Source of the DNA: an uncultured Collinsella sp. | GTDB lineage: Bacteria; Actinomycetota; Coriobacteriia; Coriobacteriales; Coriobacteriaceae | Reading direction: 5' to 3' | DNA: 15,098 nucleotides | NCBI GenBank assembly: GCA_902478825.1 | Contig: CABSMK010000024.1 | Span: forward strand, 1 to 15,098 | Part shown: positions 6,898 to 13,475 of the stretch, piece after piece | Position numbering within the stretch: the first letter of the stretch is position 1 | Layout: each line of letters begins with the position of its first letter | The notes under the pieces: generated by a model | Seen by the model: only the letters and a program-made list of their open reading frames with translations | What the model was told of the DNA's origin: nothing | Databases searched by the model: none | Made by a program: the position numbers and the translations under genes

Positions 6898-6943
6898 ACA
6901 AAAGAGCGGGGGCTGGACTTGAATCCAGCCCCCGCTCTTTTGT
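6898..6943. terminator. Strong bidirectional intrinsic terminator
   Basis: A perfect 20-bp stem (6898-6917 with 6924-6943) with a 6-base loop. The G/C-rich core is flanked by an A-run on the left and a T-run on the right, so it can stop transcription from both sides: the rightward ABC operon and the leftward flavodoxin operon. Confidence 0.93.
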
Positions 6944-6993
6944 AGGGATGAGGATGCGCTTTGATGCAGGCTCTTTTGGAGGCCCTGGGTTCG

Positions 6994-7413
6994 TTACGCG
7001 AGCTCGGCTCCGAGGGCCTTGCAAGCGGTCTCGCCCTCGTCGTCGGGCGCGTCGTAGCAGATGGTGGAGTCCACGACGTTGACGCCCGCCTCGTCGGCGT
7101 CCGCCTTCCAGTTGTCCATCCATTCGCCCTCGGCCCACGAATAAGAGCCAAAGAGGACGACCTTCTTGTCGCCGAGGGTCTCCTTGACCTCATCCCACAT
7201 GGGCTGGAACTCATCGTATTCAAGCTCCTCGGAACCCATGGCGGGGCAGCCGAAGGCGAAGGCATCATATTCGGCGACCTTGTCGGCAGAGAAGTCGGCG
7301 CAGGAGATGACCTCTGCCTCGGCGCCGGCACCGGTTGCGCCCTCGGCAACGAAGTTTGCCATGGCCTCGGTGTTGCCTGTACCGCTCCAGTAGACGACTG
7401 CGATCTTGCTCAT
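6994..7413 (-). CDS. Flavodoxin (short-chain type)
   Basis: A 139-residue FMN-binding electron carrier of the cytoplasm, which can replace ferredoxin when iron is short. The phosphate-binding loop SGTGNTEAM sits at residues 10-18, right after the first beta strand (KIAVVYW). The FMN-contacting loop at 54-62 (FGCPAMGSE) and the GSYSWAEGEWMDNW segment (89-102) also match clostridial-type flavodoxins. The ATG at 7413 has AAAGGA upstream. The reading frame stays open further upstream to 7827, but that part overlaps the DUF3793 gene in another frame and is not coding. It is the second gene of a leftward pair, 46 bases after DUF3793, and ends just before the bidirectional terminator. Confidence 0.96.
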   Translation of the reverse strand: MSKIAVVYWSGTGNTEAMANFVAEGATGAGAEAEVISCADFSADKVAEYDAFAFGCPAMGSEELEYDEFQPMWDEVKETLGDKKVVLFGSYSWAEGEWMDNWKADADEAGVNVVDSTICYDAPDDEGETACKALGAELA

Positions 7414-7459
7414 ATGTCTTCCTTTCGGTTGTGCGGCGTGCGGCCGCGTTTTGTATGCT

Positions 7460-8164
7460 CTATCGGGTTGCCTGGACAAGTTGTCCCAGAGTGCAGCCCT
7501 GTTGATAGATGTAGGTAAGGTATTGCGTGCATGCGCGATAGGAATCGAAGGTCGTGAGCGCCTGCTCAACGTTTGTGTATACCTTCCATGCGCCAAAGAC
7601 CTTATAGTTTTCGCCGTGCTGGACGATAAACTGATGGACATCTTCGTAGGGATAGCCCAAAAAATAGCCAATTTCGTGGGGGAACTCGCATATGCACCCC
7701 GTATCGCAGTGCCTATTTCGCGCGAGTGCGCAGACGCTGCCGTCATAGGCGCTTTCTGCGGCATTGCTGCTTGCCAGCGTGATGCGCGCGGCGAGATGCA
7801 CCAGGGATGCGGGCAGGTTGTGGACATCGTAACCTTCGGCGGCTAGCGCCGTCGTGGCACGGGGGTCGGAGAGGTATCGCATGAGGTCCGCAGGGCGGTA
7901 CACATAGATGAGCGCTCCGCAGGGGCGCCAGACCAAAACGCTCATATGGATTCCGAGTGGCTGGAGCTCGCGGTTGCATTGGGCTATGACGGCGAGCAGG
8001 CGAGAGCGTCGCTCTTCGATATGGGCGGCGCCGGGTTTTCCGTTTTGGTTGGCGTAAACGCCGGGATAGGTAAAGAGCGAAGCCGGCTTGATACCTGCGA
8101 GCGTAGGGGAGCAGTTGCGCACGACAGCCGTTTGGTATGTTGGGATGTCAATGGTTCGAGTCAC
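7460..8164 (-). CDS. DUF3793 family protein
   Basis: A 234-residue protein that I place in DUF3793 from three blocks: NCSPTLAGIKPASLF (17-31), a central PCGALIYVYRP (81-91), and the Cys-rich block CDTGCICEFPHEIG (153-166) continuing as YFLGYPYEDVHQFI (167-180). The function is unknown; no catalytic signature is clear. Three cysteines (C153, C157, C159) stand just before the FPHEIG motif and could bind a metal or be redox-active. The start is GTG at 8164 with AAGGGG 4-5 bases upstream and a good promoter at 8204-8231. Members of this family are often found beside flavodoxin genes in gut anaerobes, as here, which suggests a role linked to redox or iron/metal status. The opposite neighbour is a predicted metal chaperone. 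Confidence 0.85.
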   Translation of the reverse strand: MTRTIDIPTYQTAVVRNCSPTLAGIKPASLFTYPGVYANQNGKPGAAHIEERRSRLLAVIAQCNRELQPLGIHMSVLVWRPCGALIYVYRPADLMRYLSDPRATTALAAEGYDVHNLPASLVHLAARITLASSNAAESAYDGSVCALARNRHCDTGCICEFPHEIGYFLGYPYEDVHQFIVQHGENYKVFGAWKVYTNVEQALTTFDSYRACTQYLTYIYQQGCTLGQLVQATR

Positions 8165-8203
8165 GATGCCCCTTTCGGGTCCTCAGTTGTTAGCCTAGGA
8201 AAA

Positions 8204-8231
8204 CTTATACACGAAAGTAAGCCATGGTCAA
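8204..8231 (-). promoter_or_regulatory. Promoter of the DUF3793-flavodoxin operon
   Basis: Read leftward: TTGACC at 8231-8226 and TATAAG at 8209-8204, with a 16-base spacer. Transcription would begin about 35 bases before the GTG of the DUF3793 gene. Confidence 0.65.
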
Positions 8232-8257
8232 CAAAAAAGTTTGAAGAGGGAAACTAA

Positions 8258-8289
8258 TTGACCGAACGGACACGATTTTGGGTTAAGAT
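8258..8289 (+). promoter_or_regulatory. Possible promoter of the HMA protein gene, long spacer
   Basis: TTGACC at 8258-8263 and TTAAGA (8283-8288) or TAAGAT (8284-8289) are 19 or 20 bases apart. This is longer than optimal and would make the promoter weak unless helped by a regulator. Confidence 0.4.
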
Positions 8290-8293
8290 GGGG

Positions 8294-8310
8294 ACACCCC
8301 ATGGGGGTAT
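8294..8310. promoter_or_regulatory. CsoR-like GC-rich palindromic operator
   Basis: An ACCCC (8296-8300) and GGGGT (8304-8308) inverted repeat with a 3-base centre, flanked by A8294 and AT at 8309-8310, lies just downstream of the candidate -10 and 30 bases before the HMA protein start. C/G-rich interrupted palindromes of this type, with A/T flanks, are bound by copper- or nickel-sensing CsoR/RcnR repressors. Its place before a CxxC metal-binding protein supports this, but no regulator gene is in the window. Confidence 0.5.
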
Positions 8311-8339
8311 CTAGATAGTGCTACTTGAAAGGGGAACGC

Positions 8340-8723
8340 ATGAGCGACTTGCTCAACCCTGCGAATCTCATCGTGTTGGCCGTCATTGCCGTCGGCATGT
8401 TTTTTGGACTGCGTCGCATTGTCGCTTCGACACACGGAAAGAGCTGCTGCAGCGATGGCGCGAGCGGTAAGAAGGCCAAAAAGGTTGTTGTGGTGGATAC
8501 CGATGCATCACACTATCCCTATAGCGATGAGCTGCTCATCGGCGGCATGAGCTGTGACGGCTGCGCTCAGAACGTAGCCAATGCCCTCAATGCGCTGGAT
8601 GGCGTGTGGGCAACGGTGACGTATGCGGACCACACAGCGCGCGTGCGCTCCAAGCGGCGGATCGATCGCGGTGTCCTTGAGGCTGCCGTGAGAGATGCGG
8701 GTTACTACGTCATGACGCTGTAG
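8340..8723 (+). CDS. Membrane-anchored heavy-metal-associated (HMA) domain protein
   Basis: A 127-residue protein. Residues about 8-25 (ANLIVLAVIAVGMFFGLR) form one membrane helix near the N-terminus, followed by C36-C37 and a Lys-rich linker. The C-terminal 65 residues are an HMA ferredoxin-like fold with the metal site GGMSCDGC (68-75; ligands C72 and C75), as in CopZ-type copper chaperones. The N-terminal part (NP-x-NLIVL helix, then a short Cys pair) resembles small FeoB-associated Cys-rich membrane proteins. Positive residues after the helix suggest that the HMA domain is cytoplasmic. The ATG at 8340 has AAAGGGG (8328-8334) 5 bases upstream; a TTG at 8325 in frame overlaps that site and is unlikely. 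The likely role is binding or handing over Cu(I) or a similar ion at the membrane, probably induced by copper through the palindrome upstream. Confidence 0.88.
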   Translation: MSDLLNPANLIVLAVIAVGMFFGLRRIVASTHGKSCCSDGASGKKAKKVVVVDTDASHYPYSDELLIGGMSCDGCAQNVANALNALDGVWATVTYADHTARVRSKRRIDRGVLEAAVRDAGYYVMTL

Positions 8724-8749
8724 GCCTTGCCTTGGATGCGCGTCCTTGT

Positions 8750-9175
8750 CTAGGCTCGTCCGCGTAGCTCGATGTCCTGGATGTCGTCGAAGTCGATGGC
8801 GATATCTTTGAGCTTGAGGAGTTTGAAAGCAGGGAGCACCTCGTCAAGGATACCGGTGCGGGAGCGATAGCCGTACGTATCGTAATAGGTGACGCGGACC
8901 AGGTCGCCGCGTTTGAGGCCCTCGAGCTTTTTCGAAAGCTCGAGGGCTTTTTCTTCTGTGAGCTCGCATTTTGGTTCGACGGTGATCTCTTGTTTGCGCA
9001 CGAGCTCGTAGTATCCCGTGAGGGCGGCAAAGGGCATAAACTGCGCGGCACGGCCGGCGCGGACGGCGCCGTTGGCGGTAAGCTTTGGGTCGGTGGAGCG
9101 ACGTCTTCCCTCGGGGTCCGCTAGACGTTCAAAAGGCGTCGGTGGCCGCATCGGCTGTTGTTGGGACTTAGGCAC
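8750..9175 (-). CDS. YolD-like protein, partner of the Y-family polymerase
   Basis: A 141-residue protein whose second half carries the YolD-like pattern: RAAQFMPFAALTGYYELVRKQE (about 43-64, split by the family's conserved F/aromatic positions), then GDLVRVTYYD, RSRTGILDEV, and a final hydrophobic FDDIQDIEL. In Bacillus, YolD-type genes sit beside uvrX/yqjW polymerase genes and are proposed to play the UmuD-like partner role, though the mechanism is unproven. The start is GTG at 9175, with AGGAGG 5 bases upstream. It overlaps the end of the polymerase gene by 8 bases, so the two are translationally coupled. The first 40 residues are Pro/Arg/Gln-rich and probably disordered. It ends 26 bases from the convergent HMA protein gene with no clear terminator between them. 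Confidence 0.85.
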   Translation of the reverse strand: MPKSQQQPMRPPTPFERLADPEGRRRSTDPKLTANGAVRAGRAAQFMPFAALTGYYELVRKQEITVEPKCELTEEKALELSKKLEGLKRGDLVRVTYYDTYGYRSRTGILDEVLPAFKLLKLKDIAIDFDDIQDIELRGRA

Positions 9176-10673
9176 GATGTCCTCCTACCTGATCGTTGCG
9201 TTCGCGTGCGGTGGCGCCGGCGGTAAAGCTCAATCCCTTGACGAGCGCGTTCTTGCCGTACTTGCCCTTTACGGCCAGGACGGCGCGCGCTAAGTCACGT
9301 TCGCGCTCATCGGCCTCGACATCGCTGAACAGATCGATGGTGGCAAATTCTTCGGGCATGAGGTTGCCAAATCCCAAGTTGATGCGTTTGACCGGTCGTT
9401 TGGGATCGACGGTCTGCGCCCAGAGCTCATCGAAATAGCCCATGATCTTCTTAAACGAATTGGTGCGCTCGGGCAGCTTTCGCGAGGCGTTAGAGTGCGC
9501 GAAGAGTGCGGCATAGCCACCACGCGGTTTGCCGCCATGTTCTCCCACAAAGATGCCATCGATTGCCTGCGCCTCACGTACCAGTCGACGCCGTTCGTCA
9601 TCGCGCTGGACGGGCTTGGGCGCACGGGGTGCGAGCTCGGGACCGGCGGTTGCGGTGGGTTCGATGCTCGACGTGCTCGAGCGCAGGTGCCCGCATCCGT
9701 CTACATATTGCGCTGTGCCGCTGGCGTCGAGACGGCGTATGTCGGCGCGCTCGCTCGCGTAGCCTACAAAGAGCGAGATACTGTCGCACACCACGTGCTT
9801 ATCGACTAAGTCCAGCACAGCGTTGTCGACCATCTCGCGCAACACGGTGTAGGCTTGCTCATAGGCATAGCCTTTCGAGAGCACTTGCCCCGTGGTTGTT
9901 GAGGTTGCCTGCGGGCGATAGGCCTGAATATCGGCGATAGTTGTCGGCTCGCGCCCAAAGGCGTGGTCGATAAGATACTCGGCATTGACGCCGAGCTCGT
10001 CGTAGAGCAGGTTTTCGTCGAGCGCCGCGACGCCCATCAAATCGTAGACGCCGTATTTTTCGAGTCGTGCTGCCACGCCGGGCCCGATGCCCCAGATGTC
10101 GGTGATGGGACGATGGGACCAGATCTCCTTGCGAAAGGTCTCGTCGTCGAGTATGCCGATGCGGCTGGGTACGTGCTTGGCGGTAATGTCGAGCGCTACC
10201 TTGGCTTGGAATAGGTTGGGGCCGATGCCGACCGTCGCCGTGATGCCGGTGCGCGCGAGGACCTCATCGCGCAACATGCAGGCAAAGCCTTTGGCATTAG
10301 TGTGGTAGAGGTCTAGATAGGGCGTCACGTCGATAAAGCATTCGTCGATTGAATAGACGTGAATGTCTTGCGGGCTCACGTATTCCAGATAGATGCCGTA
10401 GATTTGCGCCGACACTTCCATGTAATGCTGCATGCGCGGTACGGCCTTGATGTAGTCGATGCCGTCGGGAATCTCAAATAGGCGGCAGCGATTGTGTATC
10501 CCGAGGTCCTTCATGGCCTGTGTGATGGCGAGGCAGATGGTCGTGCGCCCGCGCGATTCGTCGGCAACGACCAGGCACGTAGTGAGTGGGTCGAGTCCTC
10601 GGTCGACGCACTCGACGCTGGCATAGAACGTCTTAAGGTCGATGCAGATATAGGTGTGACGCTCATGCCCCAC
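9168..10673 (-). CDS. Y-family DNA polymerase, UvrX/UmuC type (SOS translesion)
   Basis: A 501-residue predicted error-prone DNA polymerase that copies past lesions. Catalytic carboxylates are visible: D12 in ICIDLKTFYASVE and D110-E111 in YSIDECFID. A helix-hairpin-helix follows (DIWGIGPGVAARLEKYGVYDLMG). The little-finger region is followed by a Pro/Arg-rich stretch (ELAPRAPKPVQRDDERRR), and the C-terminus (KYGKNALVKG, GATARERNDQVGGH) matches the UvrX/YqjW branch rather than plain DinB. I chose GTG at 10673 (GGGAGG 4 bases upstream) because the promoter at 10717-10745 and LexA-like boxes occupy the sequence before it; an ATG at 10685 is the main alternative, and a frame start at 10745 lies inside the -35. 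The YolD-like gene overlaps its end. At about 500 residues it is longer than E. coli UmuC (422), mainly through the linker. Confidence 0.93.
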   Translation of the reverse strand: MGHERHTYICIDLKTFYASVECVDRGLDPLTTCLVVADESRGRTTICLAITQAMKDLGIHNRCRLFEIPDGIDYIKAVPRMQHYMEVSAQIYGIYLEYVSPQDIHVYSIDECFIDVTPYLDLYHTNAKGFACMLRDEVLARTGITATVGIGPNLFQAKVALDITAKHVPSRIGILDDETFRKEIWSHRPITDIWGIGPGVAARLEKYGVYDLMGVAALDENLLYDELGVNAEYLIDHAFGREPTTIADIQAYRPQATSTTTGQVLSKGYAYEQAYTVLREMVDNAVLDLVDKHVVCDSISLFVGYASERADIRRLDASGTAQYVDGCGHLRSSTSSIEPTATAGPELAPRAPKPVQRDDERRRLVREAQAIDGIFVGEHGGKPRGGYAALFAHSNASRKLPERTNSFKKIMGYFDELWAQTVDPKRPVKRINLGFGNLMPEEFATIDLFSDVEADERERDLARAVLAVKGKYGKNALVKGLSFTAGATARERNDQVGGHRA

Positions 10674-10686
10674 GCGTCCTCCCATC

Positions 10687-10698
10687 AAACACATGTTC
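10687..10698. promoter_or_regulatory. Possible second, weaker LexA-like box
   Basis: AAACACATGTTC differs from GAACNNNNGTTC at one base and lies 16 bases from the first box, between the transcription start and the GTG start of the polymerase gene. Taken alone it would not be convincing. Confidence 0.35.
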
Positions 10699-10702
10699 TT
10701 AT

Positions 10703-10716
10703 CGAATACCTGTTCG
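10703..10716. promoter_or_regulatory. LexA-like SOS box of the polymerase operon
   Basis: CGAATACCTGTTCG matches the Gram-positive/actinobacterial LexA consensus CGAACNNNNGTTCG in all but one defined position. It directly follows the -10 box of the leftward promoter and covers the expected transcription start, the usual place for repression. Confidence 0.75.
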
Positions 10717-10745
10717 ATAATACCCGCTCGTCCGGACATCGTCAA
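10717..10745 (-). promoter_or_regulatory. Promoter of the SOS polymerase-YolD operon
   Basis: Read leftward: TTGACG (10745-10740) and TATTAT (10722-10717) with an ideal 17-base spacer. The start of transcription falls near 10710, inside the LexA-like box. Confidence 0.8.
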
Positions 10746-10776
10746 AACCTGTCAAAAAGGACCGGTATGTTTTGGT
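10745..10776. repeat. Imperfect hairpin resembling half of the 11456-11518 repeat
   Basis: The stretch CAAAAAGGACCGGTATG and the following TTTTGG resembles one arm of the inverted repeat at 11456-11518 read on the other strand. An AAAACCTGTC just before it can fold back on it with a 3-base bulge. It overlaps the -35 side of the SOS promoter. It is degenerate, and the relation to the other repeat is only suggestive. Confidence 0.35.
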
Positions 10777-10869
10777 GTTTGTTTTGGTAGGTATGGTCGT
10801 GCGGTTGGATCGGTTTTTTAACTCAGCTCTAAAGAGTGCGAAACAGCTCGGAAAACCTCGTTTCGTAGC

Positions 10870-11445
10870 ATGAGCCTAACGATTGATACCGCCTATACGC
10901 ACGGAAGGGTTGTGGGAAAGATGGTCAATTATGGGTTTGGTATGCCGACGCGCCTTGTTGCGGATGGAGACGTGGCTCGCTGGTGCGGACGACTGGTCGC
11001 TCACTACGGTGGCACCAAGGCGCTGGTCGTGCTGAGCGGTGACAAGCATACGCGCGATGAGCTTGTCTCGGCGGCACTTGACTCGCTTGATCGAGCCCTG
11101 CTCGAGCGTGTGCTTTTCCGCTGCGGCTCGGTTGAGGGCGACGGGGGAGACGAGCTGATCGACGAAGCCGTGGCCCTGGCGACCGACGAGGGCGTGGACT
11201 TTGTCCTGGCGATTGGCGATGCCGATACTGCTGGCTTTGCGCGCGAGCTCGCGCGTCGCATGGCGGCGCTTGACGCCGGCGAAGACGGCTTTGTGCCTTA
11301 TGGATGCATTGTCTCGGAGGGCAAGGTGCCTGCTGTCGTGGGCGCCGGCGAGGTTCCCGTTTTTGCCATTATCGCGCCCGAACTGCTGGAGGGCATCGGG
11401 TCTCCTCTGCGTGAGTTGCTCGGCAGTGTGTGCGCCGCGGCCTAA
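10870..11445 (+). CDS. Short protein like the N-terminal half of iron-containing alcohol dehydrogenases
   Basis: A 191-residue protein. From residue 18, MVNYGFGMPTRLVADGDV resembles the opening of iron-containing alcohol dehydrogenases (family III; NPTRI-V-GxG), followed by KALVVLSGDKH and then DELIDEAVALATDEGVDFVLAIGD (94-117), aligned with the stretch that normally ends in the NAD-binding GGGS. Here that motif is GDADT, so cofactor binding is doubtful. Near the end, VPVFAIIAPELL (162-173) looks like the family's PxFxIxDPEL turn, after which the metal-binding helical half (about 200 residues with the iron-ligand histidines) is missing entirely. No remnant of it follows. It is therefore a stand-alone or reduced domain, not an active dehydrogenase as far as can be seen. 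Starts: ATG 10870 has a poor ribosome binding site, and ATG 10921 fits the homology start better; the choice is open. The coding character is good. Confidence 0.65.
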   Translation: MSLTIDTAYTHGRVVGKMVNYGFGMPTRLVADGDVARWCGRLVAHYGGTKALVVLSGDKHTRDELVSAALDSLDRALLERVLFRCGSVEGDGGDELIDEAVALATDEGVDFVLAIGDADTAGFARELARRMAALDAGEDGFVPYGCIVSEGKVPAVVGAGEVPVFAIIAPELLEGIGSPLRELLGSVCAAA

Positions 11446-11455
11446 TATTTGCCAT

Positions 11456-11518
11456 AAAGGGACGGGTTATTTTTGGCTGGTAAAGCGTTTGACCTGCCAA
11501 AATAAACCTGTCCTTTTT
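11456..11518 (+). repeat. Imperfect inverted repeat with T-run, likely terminator
   Basis: Arms 11456-11477 and 11496-11518 pair over about 20 positions with a few mismatches (core GGGACGGGTTATTTTTGGC against GCCAAAATAAACCTGTCC) and can extend inward through CTGG/CCTG. The right arm ends in TTTTT. It follows the stop codon of the short dehydrogenase-like gene by 11 bases and could end its transcription. In size and symmetry it resembles the 76-bp repeats, but its sequence is different. Confidence 0.7.
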
Positions 11519-11601
11519 GGTCGGTTGCCGTTTGGGGGCCGATTGGCAACGCTCGCTGATTGTAGTCTTGACCTGCGCTAGAATAGTGGCATCTGAATGT
11601 C

Positions 11602-11625
11602 CGGGCGCATGGAGGCGTGCGCCCG
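11602..11625 (+). promoter_or_regulatory. Perfect hairpin in the pgi leader
   Basis: CGGGCGCA (11602-11609) and TGCGCCCG (11618-11625) form a perfect 8-bp stem with an 8-base loop that contains GGAGG. It ends 7 bases before the true ribosome binding site AGGAGG (11633-11638). A possible -10 box TAGAAT lies at 11579-11584 without a good -35. The hairpin may stabilise the mRNA or affect ribosome access. Confidence 0.5.
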
Positions 11626-11643
11626 TATGCTGAGGAGGACTCT

Positions 11644-13338
11644 ATGGCAACTGTTGCCGCACCTATCGATGCTACGTCGACTGCCGCTTGGAAGGCACTC
11701 GAGGCTCATCAGGAGAAGCTCGAGGCCGATGGTATCGACCTCAAGGCCTGGTTCGCCGCCGATGCCGAGCGCGTGAACAAGCTGAGCTTTGACGCCGGTG
11801 ACCTGCACTTCGATCTGTCGAAGAACCTGGTGACCGATGAGACCGTCAAGCTGCTGTGCGATCTTGCCCGCGAGGTGAAGCTCGAGGAGCGCCGCGACGC
11901 CATGTTCTCCGGCGAGCACATCAACACCACCGAGGACCGTGCCGTCCTGCACACCGCGCTGCGCCGTCCGGCAAGCGATAAGGGCCAGCTCATCGTTGAC
12001 GGCCAGGATGTCGTCGCCGACGTGCACGAGGTCCTCGATCGCATGTATGCCTTCGCCGAGCGCGTGCGCTCCGGTGAGTGGAAGGGCGTTACCGGCAAGA
12101 AGATCGAGCACCTGGTGTCTATCGGCATCGGCGGCTCCGATTTGGGCCCGGTCATGGCTTACGAGGCCCTGCGTCCCTATGCCGACGCCGGTATCGACTG
12201 CCGCTATATCTCCAACATCGACCCCAACGATCAGGCAGAGAAGCTCCGCGGCCTCGATCCCGAGACCACGCTCGTGATCATCGTGTCCAAGACCTTCACC
12301 ACGCTCGAGACCCTCACCAACGCCCGCGAGGTCAAGACCTGGATGCTCGAGCAGCTCAAGGCTCAGGGCGCCATCGACGGTTCCGATGAGCAGAACGCCG
12401 ACGCCGTTGCCAAGCACTTCGTCGCCGTTTCCACCGCACTCGAGAAGGTCGAGGCCTTCGGTATCGACCCCGCCAACGCCTTCGGCTTCTGGAACTGGGT
12501 CGGCGGCCGCTACTCCGTCGACTCCGCCGTGGGCCTGTCGCTGATCGTCGTGCTCGGCCCCGAGCGCTTCCAGCAGTTCCTCGAGGGCTTCCATGCTATC
12601 GATGAGTACTTCTGCAATACCCCGCTCGAGAACAATGCCGTCGCGCTGATGGGCCTGCTCAACGTCTGGTACGTCAACTTCTTCGGTTCCAAGAGCCATG
12701 CCGTGCTTCCGTACTGCCAGTACCTGCACCGTTTCCCGGCCTACCTGCAGCAGCTCACCATGGAGTCCAACGGCAAGCATGTCCGCTGGGACGGCAGCGC
12801 CGTGACCTCCGACACCGGTGAGATCTTCTGGGGCGAGCCCGGCACCAACGGTCAGCACGCCTTCTACCAGCTGCTGCACCAGGGCACCGTGGTGGTCCCG
12901 GCCGACTTTATCGCTTTCGCCAACACTGCCAACCCCGCAACCGACAGCGGCCAGGATGTCCACGAGCTGTTCCTGGGCAACTTCCTGGCCCAGACCAAGG
13001 CACTCGCCTTTGGTAAGACGGCCGATGAGGTGCGCGCCGAGGGCACGCCCGAGCAGATCGTCCCGGCCCGCTGCTTTGAGGGCAACCGTCCGACGACCTC
13101 GATCTTCGGCGACACGTTGACCCCGTTCGCGCTCGGCGAGCTCATCGCCCTGTACGAGCACATCACGTTTGTCGAGGGCACGGTCTGGGGCATCGACTCC
13201 TACGACCAGTGGGGCGTCGAGCTGGGCAAACAGCTTGCCAAGCAGATTACCCCGGCCTTCCACGACGACGCCGCCAAGGCCGAGCAGGACGCTTCGACCC
13301 AGGCGCTCATCGAGTTCTACCGCGCTCACCGCAAGTAG
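11644..13338 (+). CDS. pgi: Glucose-6-phosphate isomerase
   Basis: A 564-residue cytoplasmic enzyme interconverting glucose 6-phosphate and fructose 6-phosphate in glycolysis and gluconeogenesis. The phosphosugar-binding fold is clear: IGIGGSDLGPV (160-170), VSKTFTTLET (214-223, phosphate loop) and NWVGGRYS (284-291). Catalytic residues match the family: E374 in MESNGK, H405 in GQHAFYQLLHQG, K529 in DQWGVELGK. The second signature GELIALYEH lies at 498-506. The ATG at 11644 follows AGGAGG with a 5-base spacer; longer frames upstream run through the leader hairpin. Length is normal (E. coli 549). Codon use is strongly biased to C/G-ending triplets, more than in its neighbours, as expected for a highly expressed central-metabolism gene. 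That bias also creates a long meaningless antisense frame. It is a single gene closed by its own terminator. Confidence 0.98.
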   Translation: MATVAAPIDATSTAAWKALEAHQEKLEADGIDLKAWFAADAERVNKLSFDAGDLHFDLSKNLVTDETVKLLCDLAREVKLEERRDAMFSGEHINTTEDRAVLHTALRRPASDKGQLIVDGQDVVADVHEVLDRMYAFAERVRSGEWKGVTGKKIEHLVSIGIGGSDLGPVMAYEALRPYADAGIDCRYISNIDPNDQAEKLRGLDPETTLVIIVSKTFTTLETLTNAREVKTWMLEQLKAQGAIDGSDEQNADAVAKHFVAVSTALEKVEAFGIDPANAFGFWNWVGGRYSVDSAVGLSLIVVLGPERFQQFLEGFHAIDEYFCNTPLENNAVALMGLLNVWYVNFFGSKSHAVLPYCQYLHRFPAYLQQLTMESNGKHVRWDGSAVTSDTGEIFWGEPGTNGQHAFYQLLHQGTVVVPADFIAFANTANPATDSGQDVHELFLGNFLAQTKALAFGKTADEVRAEGTPEQIVPARCFEGNRPTTSIFGDTLTPFALGELIALYEHITFVEGTVWGIDSYDQWGVELGKQLAKQITPAFHDDAAKAEQDASTQALIEFYRAHRK

Positions 13339-13364
13339 TTTTTCGGCTGACTTGGCTTATGACG

Positions 13365-13400
13365 AAAGGGGCCCGTATCCTATCGGATGCGGGCCCCTTT
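13365..13400. terminator. Intrinsic terminator after pgi
   Basis: A 16-bp stem (13365-13380 with 13385-13400, one pair a G-U wobble), a 4-base loop TATC, and AAA/TTT at the ends with TTTGCTTTG following. The A and T runs on both sides could let it also stop the leftward coupling-protein transcript. Confidence 0.88.
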
Positions 13401-13475
13401 GCTTTGCCGTGGTCCCGGGACGCACGGCTTTTGTGGAACATCGCCGGGGCGCCGCGCGCTGCGAGAACCCTGCGC

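Noticed and set aside
7414..7827. In-frame upstream extension of flavodoxin
   Set aside because: The extension overlaps DUF3793 in another frame and has no family similarity; ATG 7413 has its own ribosome binding site and gives a complete flavodoxin.
9640..9665. TTGCGGTGGG in the polymerase gene as a third copy of the hairpin repeat
   Set aside because: Only about 9 bases match, there is no right arm, and it lies inside coding sequence.
10674..10745. Longer start of the Y-family polymerase at 10745
   Set aside because: These bases hold the promoter and LexA-like boxes, and homology starts only after the GTG at 10673.
11578..13329. 583-residue minus-strand open frame opposite pgi
   Set aside because: Leu/Val/Gly-rich antisense shadow of pgi. 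No family motif, and it spans the pgi leader and almost its whole length.
13401..13475. Possible tRNA or attachment site between pgi and the coupling ATPase
   Set aside because: No cloverleaf-like arms, T-loop sequence or direct repeat could be found by eye.
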